A stretch of DNA of 64,000 bases from positions 2,605,001-2,669,000 of the forward strand of contig NZ_AP026966.1 in the NCBI RefSeq assembly GCF_027923905.1. Direction: 5' to 3'. The notes under the pieces are model-generated. The model was not told the DNA's origin, searched no databases, and saw nothing but the letters and a program-made list of their open reading frames with translations. Positions 56,358-64,000 of the stretch are shown here, one piece after another. Positions within the stretch are counted from its first letter, which is position 1. The number at the start of each line of letters is the position of its first letter. A program made the translations under genes and the position numbers. Origin of the DNA: Massilia varians. GTDB lineage: Bacteria; Pseudomonadota; Gammaproteobacteria; Burkholderiales; Burkholderiaceae_D.

Positions 56358-56873
56358 TCAGGCCCGGGGCGGATTGCGCTTGAATAGGCGCAGCTCAGCG
56401 CGCAGCAGTTCGTCGACTTGCACGCAGTCTTCCCGGAGCGTCTTGTGCTGGGCATTCATCGTTGCGCGCAGATTGGTTCGCTCCGGGCGAGTCAGGAGAT
56501 CTGGAACTTCGTTTGCCTGCCTGAGATCCTCTGCCTTGCTGAGATAGGTTAGTGCATCATCAGCGATACGCTGGAGGCGCTTATGCAACGATTCTGGAAA
56601 GTAAAATTCGGAGAGATGGGCTGTACCGAGAAAGGGGAAGACGTCAGCTTCTGTGAGAAGAGGCCCGCGCTGCACTAGCGCACCATGGAAAGCCTGAAAT
56701 GCTCTGTAGATATCCAAACGAGATTGATGCAAGTTTATATCGTTTGCCCGCTCAGCACTGTCGGCAGAGCGATCAGCCGCCACGCGTGAGTCGTGCGCGA
56801 TAAAGGCTGCGACGAAGGAAACTATGAACGCAAGACCTGCGAATATGGCGGAAAAAACACTAGGCGCATCCAC
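56358..56873 (-). CDS. Unknown 171-aa membrane-anchored protein
   Basis: One N-terminal membrane helix (about 5-27: SVFSAIFAGLAFIVSFVAAFIA), then a helical cytoplasmic part with coiled-coil character (DRSADSAERANDINLHQSRLDIYRAFQAF) and further helices. No family recognised. It is transcribed against the T6SS cassette and has an ATG start at 56873. The 186 nt upstream to 57059 hold no gene. Possible cargo gene; an immunity role cannot be argued from sequence. Confidence 0.55.
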   Translation of the reverse strand: MDAPSVFSAIFAGLAFIVSFVAAFIAHDSRVAADRSADSAERANDINLHQSRLDIYRAFQAFHGALVQRGPLLTEADVFPFLGTAHLSEFYFPESLHKRLQRIADDALTYLSKAEDLRQANEVPDLLTRPERTNLRATMNAQHKTLREDCVQVDELLRAELRLFKRNPPRA

Positions 56874-57059
56874 AGATGGTCCTTAACGAAAAAAAAGGAG
56901 CGCGTCTAGGCGGCAGACGAGCGGTCAAGGGAATCTCTGTCGGACGAGTATAGAAGCCGAGTGAATACCGGCTGTCAGAGGCTGGGTGGTGGCAACGCCA
57001 GTGGCGATTGTAGCAAATGTCGTCACGTTGGGCGGTACATTGTCAGATAAGCGAGAGCC

Positions 57060-57455
57060 CTAGCCAACGTGGCTAACGCTACCTGGCCGACATAATCTAC
57101 ATGGTGGTGGCTCCCGAGCTCGGCCGCTCCTGCGTTTCAGGCGTTGTTTCGGGTTTAAACCAATAGCTTCACGTTGTGGCGGGCGGACTTGCGCCATCAA
57201 CAGTGCATGAACCCAAGCGTTCACTTGTGCCGGGACGACAACGAAGCCTGCGAGTCTTCGTGCGGCTTCGTAGAGGGTCAAGTGTGCATATTCGGAGGCG
57301 ACGAGAATTCCGCCGGGTTTCCTCCTGCGAATCAACAATAGCTCAGCTTCGACCTTCTCCGCGATTTCCCGCATGTGGCGGGGCCAGTCATCGTCAAAGA
57401 CGGCGTTCCGGCTTGTCGGCAGCATTTCATCGAAGAGTTCTAATTGTTGCGCCAT
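57060..57455 (-). CDS. Unknown 131-aa protein near the integrase operon
   Basis: Begins MAQQLELFDEMLPTSRNAVFDDDWPRH. The central region (about 45-95) has helices with YAHLTLYEAARRLAGFVVVPAQVNAWVHAL; the tail is Arg/Pro/Cys-rich (about 105-131) and may be non-native. Same direction as the integrase and the broken small gene, 107 nt beyond the latter's original stop, so it could be a third gene of the recombination module. No family recognised. Confidence 0.5.
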   Translation of the reverse strand: MAQQLELFDEMLPTSRNAVFDDDWPRHMREIAEKVEAELLLIRRRKPGGILVASEYAHLTLYEAARRLAGFVVVPAQVNAWVHALLMAQVRPPQREAIGLNPKQRLKRRSGRAREPPPCRLCRPGSVSHVG

Positions 57456-57626
57456 GGTTATGTGGTTGCCCTAGTTGTGTTACCTGTTAGGCATGCTTCC
57501 TGCACGCATTCCTCAGGTGGGAGGATGAACCTCCAGAGTGCGGGATAGGTTAGATTGCCTTGTTACTTTTTGCTGTTTTCATCGTGATTCTTGGGCGGTG
57601 ACTTGAAGCATTTGAGGACTAAGTAG

Positions 57627-58163
57627 TCACCCAAAATTTATCGTGAACCGGCTTCCAAATCCGCTCATCAAAGACTGAACTTCGTCGAGCAGATCTGCGC
57701 CGTTCGTGGCAACGAAGCGGCGCCAGAAGTGCTTGGCATGCTTCCACAGGATTTCGATTCGATTGAGCTCAGGGCTATAGGGCGGTAGATAGTACAGATA
57801 CAGCCCATGTTTGGCCCATTGCCGCCGCTTCTTGTCGATCGGAGCGCCCTTGTGTATGCCGGCGTTGTCGATCAAGACGATTCGTGGAACCTCGTGCGCT
57901 TGAGCCGCGACTTGATCGAAGAATGCGATCACATCCTCACGTGTCGTCGGCCGCTGCTGCGTAGTCCAGGTCAACGAGCCATCGTGGCGCAACGCGCCGA
58001 GCACGTTCACGCGTTGCCGGTGCGCGAGCGGTGCGACGGCCTGGGTCTGGCCGATTTTCCCCCATCCGTACTGTACTGGCGGATTCGGGCCGAACCCAGA
58101 TTCGTCGAAATACAGCAGTTCGCACTGCTGTTCGTGGTCGAGCCGGGACAGCGCGTCGATCAC
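57627..58163 (-). CDS. IS630 transposase, OrfB (DDE domain)
   Basis: A 178-aa catalytic part: YFDESGFG (first Asp, about 19), IVLIDNAGIHKG (second Asp, about 99) and the final Glu in PPYSPELNRIEILWK (about 131). It is in the -1 frame relative to OrfA. Its nominal GTG start overlaps the OrfA stop, but the frame continues upstream (RNQEAFEHASK) to an A8 run, so it is probably made as a fusion by -1 frameshifting. Confidence 0.88.
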   Translation of the reverse strand: MIDALSRLDHEQQCELLYFDESGFGPNPPVQYGWGKIGQTQAVAPLAHRQRVNVLGALRHDGSLTWTTQQRPTTREDVIAFFDQVAAQAHEVPRIVLIDNAGIHKGAPIDKKRRQWAKHGLYLYYLPPYSPELNRIEILWKHAKHFWRRFVATNGADLLDEVQSLMSGFGSRFTINFG

Positions 58164-58627
58164 TTTGCTGGCGTGCTCGAACGCTTCTTGATTTCGCTTT
58201 TTTTTAAACTGTACCGATAGCGCTTGTACGTGAAATCCATCTCCTTAAGGTAGCGCTTGGCCGTATTTTCGCTGATTGGCACCTGGTCCTGGCTCTGCCC
58301 GACCTGGCGCAGCAGTGCACCCACAGTCCCGCCCTCAGAAACCGCCAACTCACCGAAAGCCTGCTGTTGCTGGGCGGTCCACTTTCTCGGTCGACCGGTA
58401 TGACGTCCTTCGTACAACCCGGCCAGGCCAAGCTTGCTCCATCGTTGCCGCCACTGCTCGACACTATTCAAATGCACGCCGAATTCATCAGCAGTCTTCT
58501 GAAGGGTCAGGCCTTGGCTCAGGCGCACAATCCCTTGGGCTCGCATCCTCGTCCTCGGATGCGGATGAAAAACGCCCATCTCACGCAGCGTGCGCTGCTC
58601 GTGCTCGGTCAACTCTAAATGCTTCAT
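58160..58627 (-). CDS. IS630 transposase, OrfA (HTH domain)
   Basis: A 155-aa DNA-binding part with HTH (about 29-62: AQGIVRLSQGLTLQKTADEFGVHLNSVEQW) and a winged-helix region (RHTGRPRKW). The coding A8 run (T8 at 58198-58205 on the plus strand) sits near its end (SLKKSE) and would allow a -1 slip into OrfB. Confidence 0.88.
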   Translation of the reverse strand: MKHLELTEHEQRTLREMGVFHPHPRTRMRAQGIVRLSQGLTLQKTADEFGVHLNSVEQWRQRWSKLGLAGLYEGRHTGRPRKWTAQQQQAFGELAVSEGGTVGALLRQVGQSQDQVPISENTAKRYLKEMDFTYKRYRYSLKKSEIKKRSSTPAK

Positions 58628-58984
58628 CGCTCAACTCCTGCTGCATTGCCAGTCCGACTTTGACAGCAAAAATTGTGCGACTACTTAGGTAGCTATCGAC
58701 AGTCGCTTTCGGCGCATACATAAGAGATTCTTCAATGGCGGGCTTCAGTTGATGGATGAGTCCCGGGCGAGCGGAGAATAACGCGAATTTTCTACCCCCT
58801 CCTTGTGGCCTTGCTTCTCTCTGTCCCGTGGCGAAGGGGCGCAGGTTGACTTCACATGGTTCCTTTTCATGTTTTGTCCAGAACACCAGTGGATCATCGG
58901 ATTCAGGTGCGTCTACGCTGGCCAGCACCGCAGGCGTGATGCCGGCGTGCTCCTTTTGGTGATCCTTGTTGTACTCGCGGATGC

Positions 58985-60385
58985 TCATCTGACGTCCTCT
59001 TCGTCAATGTCCTCTTCACTGAGCTGCTGCATATAGTTCTGATGGAAATTCAGGTTCACACCCAGCCTGTCCGATACCCACTGCACGTAAAGCATGGTCG
59101 TCTCGAGGTCGACGTGCCTGAGTTGGGGCTTGATCGTCAGCTGGATGAACCCCAAAATGTCCAGGGTCAGCATTTTCAATACGGAGGGTTCAGCCTGGTT
59201 TTTGATGGCATGATCAACCAACGCTTTTTGCTCGGTCAGGTGTTTCCACAGTAGGCTGCACGCCCAGAAGTCGCGTCCCAGATGGGGTGACCAGCCACGT
59301 GGACACCCAGCACTATCGCGGGTCCAGAAATCATAGATGTTTTGCCCTGTGTAGCGTTCCCCGGTGGCCGGATTGAGGAATAAGTGGACCGCGTTCTTCC
59401 GCAAGGTCTCTGCCCCACGGGCGTTCTTGGCCTTGCGCAGTGCAATTGTCAGTGCCTTCGGCCGAACCTTTTGGCGGTACTCGTGGAGCTTGAGCGCCAT
59501 CGGCATCGGCAAGAGAATATTATCCTCCGGGCCTATCTTGTCACCGTGGTCTTCGCCGTAGCTGTGCCCCTTGGTGCCGTAGCGCAGCGAGACCACTACG
59601 GCCTGATTCTCCACGGGCGCATTCCGATTGACGACGTCCCACTTGCCAGGGCTAAGTGGAAGGGTGTCGACCCGCCACGCCGCAGCCTCTGCCCGGCGCA
59701 CGGCTGTTTCGAGAATATGTTCTGCAATAAGGCCCTCGACTGGGCATATATCGCGCACTCGCGCCAGCCACGCGCCGATTTCCTTATCATCCGGAAAACC
59801 AAGCCGACGCTTGCTTTCCTTGGCTTTCCCCCGCCTGGCTTCCACAGTTTTGGTGGTGCGAGCACCACTGCTGTGCGGACTTTCAACGACCAACGTCCGC
59901 CTCACTTTGGGAATGCGAAATGGTCCGCGCAGCCCCTTATCCACCGCCCAAAGTAAAAACATGCACGCAAGATCAACACGCGAGTTGATCGTTTTGCCCT
60001 TGAGTCCGACGTTGTCCCGCGACCAGCTCCCAGAGGTCATTTCCCCTTGGTAGCTTTGGATCAAATCGATGTGGTAATTAGCCTTGAGAGGATCTTTGCC
60101 CCGGACGTGGCAATACTCAAGATAGTTCTTCAGCCAGTGCGCGTAGTTGCGCATGGTGGTTTCGGTCGGCTGCAGAGGCAATGCATCCTCAGTACCGCGC
60201 GTCCCTACATTCCATTCGCCCAAGCCGATGTCAATAAGAAATTGGTTGGCCATCCGGTGATAGCCTGGTCGGTGGTCCATGATGAATGGGAAAGCGGCCA
60301 CCCGCCCAAAACCCTTCTCGTCGAGGAATCCATCAGTTGCATAGGCCACCCGATATGGGAAGCCAGTCCTGCGCTTCGGAGTCAT
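58985..60385 (-). CDS. Tyrosine recombinase/integrase of the island
   Basis: A 466-aa site-specific recombinase. N-terminal SAM-like DNA-binding part (about 75-150: TMRNYAHWLKNYLEYCHVRGKDP). Catalytic residues: R230 (ETAVRRAEAAAW), probable K272 (GTKGHSY), H368 and R371 (SPHLGRDFW), H424 (QLRHVDLETT) and nucleophile Y433 (MLYVQWV). All catalytic boxes are present, so it may be active. It starts 129 nt from the island's right end and is transcribed inward. It is the best candidate for the enzyme that joined the island ends to the CGTACAC core. Confidence 0.88.
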   Translation of the reverse strand: MTPKRRTGFPYRVAYATDGFLDEKGFGRVAAFPFIMDHRPGYHRMANQFLIDIGLGEWNVGTRGTEDALPLQPTETTMRNYAHWLKNYLEYCHVRGKDPLKANYHIDLIQSYQGEMTSGSWSRDNVGLKGKTINSRVDLACMFLLWAVDKGLRGPFRIPKVRRTLVVESPHSSGARTTKTVEARRGKAKESKRRLGFPDDKEIGAWLARVRDICPVEGLIAEHILETAVRRAEAAAWRVDTLPLSPGKWDVVNRNAPVENQAVVVSLRYGTKGHSYGEDHGDKIGPEDNILLPMPMALKLHEYRQKVRPKALTIALRKAKNARGAETLRKNAVHLFLNPATGERYTGQNIYDFWTRDSAGCPRGWSPHLGRDFWACSLLWKHLTEQKALVDHAIKNQAEPSVLKMLTLDILGFIQLTIKPQLRHVDLETTMLYVQWVSDRLGVNLNFHQNYMQQLSEEDIDEEDVR

Positions 60386-60514
60386 ATAAGCTCACATTTC
60401 GGCCGGAAAAATCACGCGATATCGATGTACTATCGTGTGATTCGCCGTTTCCATATAAGTTCATACGAAACCAAATCTTCTTTTAAATGCAGCGTTAATT
60501 AGCCTTCCCTATAG

Positions 60515-60521
60515 CGTACAC
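60515..60521. repeat. Island direct repeat, right (attR core) CGTACAC
   Basis: Partner of 45525-45531. Inside the N-terminal aminotransferase fragment, directly after the codons for LSDEV on the minus strand. Confidence 0.85.
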
Positions 60522-61130
60522 CTCGTCGGAGAGCACCAGGATGTCGGTCCCGGCCACGATGGCGGCCAGCGCGTCCAGGTCGGCAGGACGCAGGATCGAA
60601 CCGGTCGGGTTGTGCGGCGAGTTCACGACGATCATGCGGGTGCGCGGCGTGACCGCGGCGGCAAGCAGTTCCCAGGGCACGCTGTAGCCCTCGCCGTCGA
60701 GGCGCATCGGCACCGGCACCGGCACGCCGCCGGCGAGCGCGATCGCAGGCAGGTAGCAGTCGTAGGCCGGCTCGATGACGATCACTTCGTCGCCCGGATG
60801 CACGCTGCACAGGATCGCCGATTGGATCGCCTGCGAGGCGCCGTTGGTGACCGTGATCTCGCTGGCCTCGTCGTAGCAGCGCCCGTACAGGCGCTCGAGC
60901 TTGGCCGCGATCGCCGCGCGCAGGAGAGGGATGCCGCTCATCGGCGCATACTGGTTGTGGCCGGCGCGCATGGCCTCGTTCACCAGGTCGAGCAGCTGCG
61001 GGTCGCAGTCGAAATCCGGGAAGCCCTGGCCCAGGTTGACCGCGCCGGCCTCCTGTGCGAGCTGCGACATCTGGGTAAAGACGGTGGTGACCACGCTGGG
61101 CAGGCGGCTCGGCAAGGCGGGAGTGCTCAT
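60515..61130 (-). pseudogene. Aminotransferase, N-terminal fragment (split by the island)
   Basis: N-terminal 205 codons of the class I aminotransferase: NLGQGFPDFDCDPQLL (substrate-domain start, about 33-48), GHNQYAPMSGIPLLR, NGASQAIQSAI (PLP phosphate region) and NSPHNPTGSIL (about 168-178) up to SDEVY, after which six island-coded residues (AIGKAN) precede a stop at 60495. The PLP lysine is on the other fragment. The intact enzyme would convert ketomethiobutyrate to methionine or a related keto acid. It lies 25 nt downstream of the PIN gene. Confidence 0.93.
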
Positions 61131-61155
61131 GATGGCGGGGAAAATGGCGACGCTG

Positions 61156-61611
61156 TCATTCTACGATGCTTGCCGGCCGCGCCTTGAGCCAGGCCTCGGG
61201 CTGCATGATGCTAAACAGGCCTTCGCGCGCGGTGCGGCGGCCCAGCTTGAGCAGGGCCTTGTCCTTGGTGACCAGCACCTCGGCCTCGGCGTCGCGTGCG
61301 ATCTCCAGGAATTTCTGGTCGTCGCGGTCGGTGCACACCGGCAGGCGCACGTGCTTGGCATCGGGCGCCACCACCCGCAGCAGGGCGTCGAAGCGCTGCG
61401 CCGCCTCGGCACGGCTGCCCTCGTCGAGCGGCAGGTGCGGGTACTTCAGCACGGCGAGATATTCGTCGCGGCAATCCGCGCGCGTCACGGCGACCAGTTC
61501 GCCCGACTCCAGCGCCGCCAGCAGGGGCAGGAAGCGCGGGTCGCGGAACACGAACAGGTCGAGGCAGACGTTGGTGTCGATGACGATGGGTTTCGGTGGA
61601 ACGGGTATCAT
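61156..61611 (-). CDS. PIN-domain protein, putative toxin-type RNase
   Basis: A 151-aa PIN domain starting at ATG 61611 ([20 protein letters not shown]). The acidic metal site has Asp in VIDTNV (about 11), Glu in CRDEYLAVL (about 52) and Asp pair in [10 protein letters not shown] (about 100-104). It belongs to the 'PIN family putative toxin' group, but no antitoxin gene is adjacent, so it is more likely a solitary nuclease in an operon with the aminotransferase. Divergent from yaaA with a 34-nt gap. Confidence 0.82.
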   Translation of the reverse strand: MIPVPPKPIVIDTNVCLDLFVFRDPRFLPLLAALESGELVAVTRADCRDEYLAVLKYPHLPLDEGSRAEAAQRFDALLRVVAPDAKHVRLPVCTDRDDQKFLEIARDAEAEVLVTKDKALLKLGRRTAREGLFSIMQPEAWLKARPASIVE

Positions 61612-61645
61612 GTGGGAAATTTTTTTAGTAATGCAATGTAAACCG

Positions 61646-62416
61646 ATGCTGATTGTCCTGTCGCCCGCCAAATCCCTCGACCTCGAATCCCCAAGCACCA
61701 CCGAGCAAGCCACCACCCCGGATTTCATCCCGCACGCCGCCGAACTGGTCCAGGTGTTGCGTGCCTATTCGCCCGGCCAGATCGCCGAACTGATGGACCT
61801 GTCGGACAGCCTGGCCATGCTCAACGTGTCGCGCTACGCACACTGGAGCGAAGACCATGCCGAGGCGCGCCAGGCCCTCATGTCCTTTAACGGCGACGTC
61901 TATGCGGGGCTCGATGCGCGCTCGCTGCAGGCCGGAGAGATCGACTACGCCCAGCGCCACCTGCGCATCCTGTCGGGCCTGTATGGCCTGCTGCGCCCGC
62001 TGGACCGCATGCATCCGTATCGCCTGGAAATGGGCACGCGCCTGAAGAACCCGCGCGGCAGCAATCTCTACGCCTTCTGGGGCGAGCGCGTGACGCAGGC
62101 GCTCAACGCGCAGGTTGCGGCAACGAAGGCGGAGGCGCTGGTCAACCTGGCGTCGGAAGAGTACTTCAAGTCGGTCAAGCCCAAGCTGCTGGACGTGCCG
62201 GTGATCACCCCGGTGTTCGAGGACTGGAAGAACGGCAAGTACAAGATCATCTCGTTCTTCGCCAAGCGCGCGCGCGGCCTGATGGCGCGTTATGCGGCGC
62301 AGCACGGCATTCTCGATGCGCAGCAGCTCAAGGATTTCGACGTCGACGGCTACGCCTTCGATGCCGCAAGCTCGAGCGAGCACACCTGGGTGTTCCGCCG
62401 CAAGCAGGCGGCCTGA
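61646..62416 (+). CDS. yaaA: Peroxide stress protein YaaA
   Basis: A 256-aa DUF328/YaaA protein: [16 protein letters not shown] at the start (iron/DNA-binding family signature), [24 protein letters not shown] (about 111-134) and the end region [15 protein letters not shown]. In E. coli YaaA limits free iron under H2O2 stress. ATG 61646 is the family start; the ribosome site is weak. Confidence 0.92.
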   Translation: MLIVLSPAKSLDLESPSTTEQATTPDFIPHAAELVQVLRAYSPGQIAELMDLSDSLAMLNVSRYAHWSEDHAEARQALMSFNGDVYAGLDARSLQAGEIDYAQRHLRILSGLYGLLRPLDRMHPYRLEMGTRLKNPRGSNLYAFWGERVTQALNAQVAATKAEALVNLASEEYFKSVKPKLLDVPVITPVFEDWKNGKYKIISFFAKRARGLMARYAAQHGILDAQQLKDFDVDGYAFDAASSSEHTWVFRRKQAA

Positions 62417-62417
62417 A

Positions 62418-62464
62418 CGGGCAGGGCGCGGCGGCGGCCGCGGGGGCGGCCGGCCGCGCCTGCC
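62418..62464. terminator. GC-rich hairpin between convergent yaaA and bamD
   Basis: A long imperfect GC-only stem (GGCAGGGCGCGGC...GCCGCGCCTGCC with inner GGCCGC/GCGGCC pairs) fills the 51-nt gap between the two converging stops. There is no U-run, so it may act as a Rho-assisting or bidirectional barrier. Confidence 0.35.
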
Positions 62465-62467
62465 TGC

Positions 62468-63304
62468 TTACTGCAGCGCGTCTTTCGGCGCGACCTTCGG
62501 GCCCGATTTCGACCAGAAGCGCCACCACGGCGCATCGCCGGCGGCGTTCGGATTCAGGAAGCGGCTGTTCGGGTAGTTCAGCACCAGCACGCGCTGGGTG
62601 TCGTCGCGCAGCACCGGCATGCCGAGCTTGTCGTAGGAGCGCATCATGAGGAACAGGGCTTCCTCGCGGGCCGGCGCGTCGCTGTATTCCTGCACGGCGA
62701 GTTGGGCGCGGTTGAGCGCCGCCAGGAAGGCGCCGCGGCGGAAGTAGTAGTTCGCCACGTGCACTTCGTACTGGGCCATGGCGCCCACCAGGTAGTTCAT
62801 GCGCGCGATCGAGTCTTCGCGGTACTTACTGTTCGGGAACTTGTCGACCAGGGCCTTGAAGGCCGCGAAGGCTTCGCGGGTGGCTTTCGGATCGCGCTCG
62901 GTCGGGTCCTGCGCGTAGATGAAGCTCAGGAAGCCGATCTGGTCGTTGAAGTTGATCAGGCCACGCAGGTAATACATATAGTCGACCTGGGCGTGGTTCG
63001 GGTGCAGCTTGATGAAGCGCTCGACCGCGGCCAGCGCCTCGGCCTGGTCACCCGCCTTGTAATGGGCGTACGCAATTTCCATCTGCGCTTGCGCAGCATA
63101 GGTGCCGAACGGGTAGTTCGATTCGAGCTGCTGGAACAGCTTGATGGCCGATTCATAGTGGCCGCCGTTCATCTCATCGCGTGCCTCAGCGTATAATTTC
63201 TCCGCTGTCAGATTTTTGGCCTTGTCGTCCGCCTTCGGCAAGATGTTGCAGGCGGACAGACTGAGGGCGCAAGCGACGACCAACACAGACAATTTTTTTT
63301 GCAT
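62468..63304 (-). CDS. bamD: Outer membrane assembly lipoprotein BamD
   Basis: A 278-aa lipoprotein with signal peptide and lipobox LSAC (Cys19) and about five TPR motifs (from LTAEKLYAEARDEMNGGHYESAI). YPFGTYAAQAQMEIAYAHYK and RGLINFNDQIGF are typical. Essential partner of BamA in beta-barrel insertion. ATG 63304 is chosen over 63337 because AAGAG precedes it and the signal peptide then starts MQKKL. Divergent from rluD, as in many proteobacteria. Confidence 0.95.
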   Translation of the reverse strand: MQKKLSVLVVACALSLSACNILPKADDKAKNLTAEKLYAEARDEMNGGHYESAIKLFQQLESNYPFGTYAAQAQMEIAYAHYKAGDQAEALAAVERFIKLHPNHAQVDYMYYLRGLINFNDQIGFLSFIYAQDPTERDPKATREAFAAFKALVDKFPNSKYREDSIARMNYLVGAMAQYEVHVANYYFRRGAFLAALNRAQLAVQEYSDAPAREEALFLMMRSYDKLGMPVLRDDTQRVLVLNYPNSRFLNPNAAGDAPWWRFWSKSGPKVAPKDALQ

Positions 63305-63368
63305 AGCTCTTTGCAAGAAAGTTTTACCTAGATTCAACGAACGGCTGATTATAGCCGATGGGACTCAC

Positions 63369-64000
63369 GTGATATTAACTCCTGCGCCGAATTCGGCGGA
63401 AATGCCATTAGACTCTGACCTCGACGATGAGGTGGGGTTCGAACTCCCCGCCGGTCCGGACCTGTCTCCGATCACCCTGCACTTGAACCCCGAGGTCTGC
63501 GGCCAGCGCCTCGACAAGGTGATCGCCGGCCTGGTGCCGCAGTTCTCGCGCAGCCGCCTGCAGCTCTGGTTCGAAGGCGGCTTCGTCAAGGTCGACGGCA
63601 AGCCGGCGCGCGGCAAGGACACCGCCTACGGCGACGAAACCGTGCTCATCGAACCGCAGGCCGCGCCGGAAGACACGGCATTCGCGCCCGAACCGATCGC
63701 GCTGGACATCGTCCATGAGGACGAGGACATCATCGTCATCAACAAGCCGGCCGGCCTGGTGGTGCACCCGGGCGCCGGCAACTGGTCGGGCACGCTGCTC
63801 AACGGTTTGCTGCACCATTGCCCGCAACTGGTGGGCGTGCCGCGTGCCGGCATCGTGCACCGCCTTGACAAGGATACCAGCGGCCTGATGGTGGTCGGCA
63901 AGACCTTGGCGGCCCAGACCGACCTGGTGCGCCAGCTGCAGGCGCGCAGCGTCAAGCGCGAATATTTTGCGCTGGTGTGGGGCACGCCGCAATTGTCCGG
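63369..64000 (+). CDS. rluD: 23S rRNA pseudouridine synthase RluD, 5' part (runs off the window)
   Basis: About 210 codons, no stop before the window edge. S4 RNA-binding domain (about 43-95: QRLDKVIAGLVPQFSRSRLQ), then the catalytic domain with INKPAGLVVHPG and the HRLDKDTSGLMVV motif, catalytic D167 (GTG numbering). RluD makes pseudouridines in helix 69 of 23S rRNA. The start is GTG 63369 or ATG 63402, both in frame before the S4 domain. Confidence 0.92.
   Translation, partial: MILTPAPNSAEMPLDSDLDDEVGFELPAGPDLSPITLHLNPEVCGQRLDKVIAGLVPQFSRSRLQLWFEGGFVKVDGKPARGKDTAYGDETVLIEPQAAPEDTAFAPEPIALDIVHEDEDIIVINKPAGLVVHPGAGNWSGTLLNGLLHHCPQLVGVPRAGIVHRLDKDTSGLMVVGKTLAAQTDLVRQLQARSVKREYFALVWGTPQLS

Larger units (their letters stand above)
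57622..58685 (-). mobile_element. IS630-family insertion sequence with TA duplication
   Basis: A 1,064-bp element. Ends AGTAGTCACCCAAAATTT and, inverted, AGTAGTCGCACAATTTTT. It is flanked by TA at 57620-57621 and 58686-58687, the IS630 target. It lies inside the small gene downstream of the integrase; removing it with one TA restores that gene's frame exactly. Confidence 0.92.
57563..58988 (-). pseudogene. Small integrase-coupled gene interrupted by IS630
   Basis: The ATG at 58988 overlaps the integrase stop by 3 nt, so it is translationally coupled. The intact gene codes MSIREYNKDHQKEHAGITP ... YAPKATVDSYL, then (past the IS) VLKCFKSPPKNHDENSKK and stops at 57563. Host bases plus one TA total 360 nt, i.e. 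119 aa. With the IS present the frame ends at 58581 after 15 foreign amino acids plus more IS-coded residues. Function unknown. A short third protein beside tyrosine recombinases recalls TnpC of Tn554, but no sequence similarity is claimed. Confidence 0.8.

Noticed and set aside
61156..61611. Toxin-antitoxin pair
   Set aside because: Only the PIN protein is present; the flanking genes are an aminotransferase fragment and yaaA, with no antitoxin-size ORF beside it.

Overview
The window is GC-rich, densely coded beta-proteobacterial DNA. An MSHA-type pilus cluster, a PEP-CTERM protein, divergent bamD/rluD genes, a REP-like palindromic repeat and acyl-CoA and MaoC genes together fit an Oxalobacteraceae member of the Massilia/Telluria/Janthinobacterium type. 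This is inferred from gene content; no 16S gene is present.

Layout. 1-5.7 kb: a GNAT acetyltransferase, then a tight minus-strand operon of Ser/Thr kinase, SEDS (FtsW/RodA-type) membrane protein, an unknown 522-aa protein and an SH3 membrane protein. 5.8-11.2 kb: a glycine-zipper protein with its own terminator, a membrane metallophosphoesterase, an M28 peptidase, a DUF1566 protein, a YedK/HMCES-type DNA-crosslink protein and two small membrane proteins. 11.4 kb: tRNA-Leu(TAA). 11.5-19.7 kb: a lipoprotein, a solitary ParB-like protein, a penicillin/AHL-type acylase, a sugar acetyltransferase, thymidine kinase, a small HExxH membrane protein and the tail-specific protease Prc. An ISL3-family IS sits in the U-tract of the prc terminator. 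21.3-28.8 kb: a PEP-CTERM protein and two converging acyl-CoA metabolism operons separated by a REP-like palindrome.

28.9-45.0 kb: a complete-looking MSHA pilus locus, all on the plus strand, in two blocks: mshE-G-F-A-C-D-O-P-Q (ATPase, platform, pilins) and mshI-(pilN-like)-J-K-L-M-N (inner-membrane assembly, secretin, ATPase, TPR protein). Most genes overlap by 1-11 nt. The blocks are in the opposite order to the classical Vibrio locus, and mshB and mshH are absent.

45.5-60.5 kb: the most interesting region. A 14,983-bp island interrupts a class I aminotransferase gene (methionine aminotransferase/YbdL-like) at its conserved DEVYEH coding sequence. Removing the island and one copy of a flanking 7-bp direct repeat (CGTACAC) restores a 385-codon frame exactly. 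The island ends are imperfect inverted repeats (CTATA-s-GGAA-s-G). A 466-aa tyrosine recombinase lies just inside the right end, with a coupled 119-aa gene next to it. The cargo is a type VI secretion spike/effector cassette: a 5'-truncated vgrG, a Tle3-like lipase, a DUF2875 (Tla3-like) adaptor and a PAAR tip protein. The island is decayed by nested insertions: an IS3 remnant, an IS21-family element (5-bp duplication ACCAT), an IS481-family element with mismatched flanks that removed the vgrG start, and an IS630-family element (TA duplication) that broke the small integrase-linked gene.

61-64 kb: a PIN-domain protein upstream of the broken aminotransferase, yaaA, bamD, and rluD running off the right edge.
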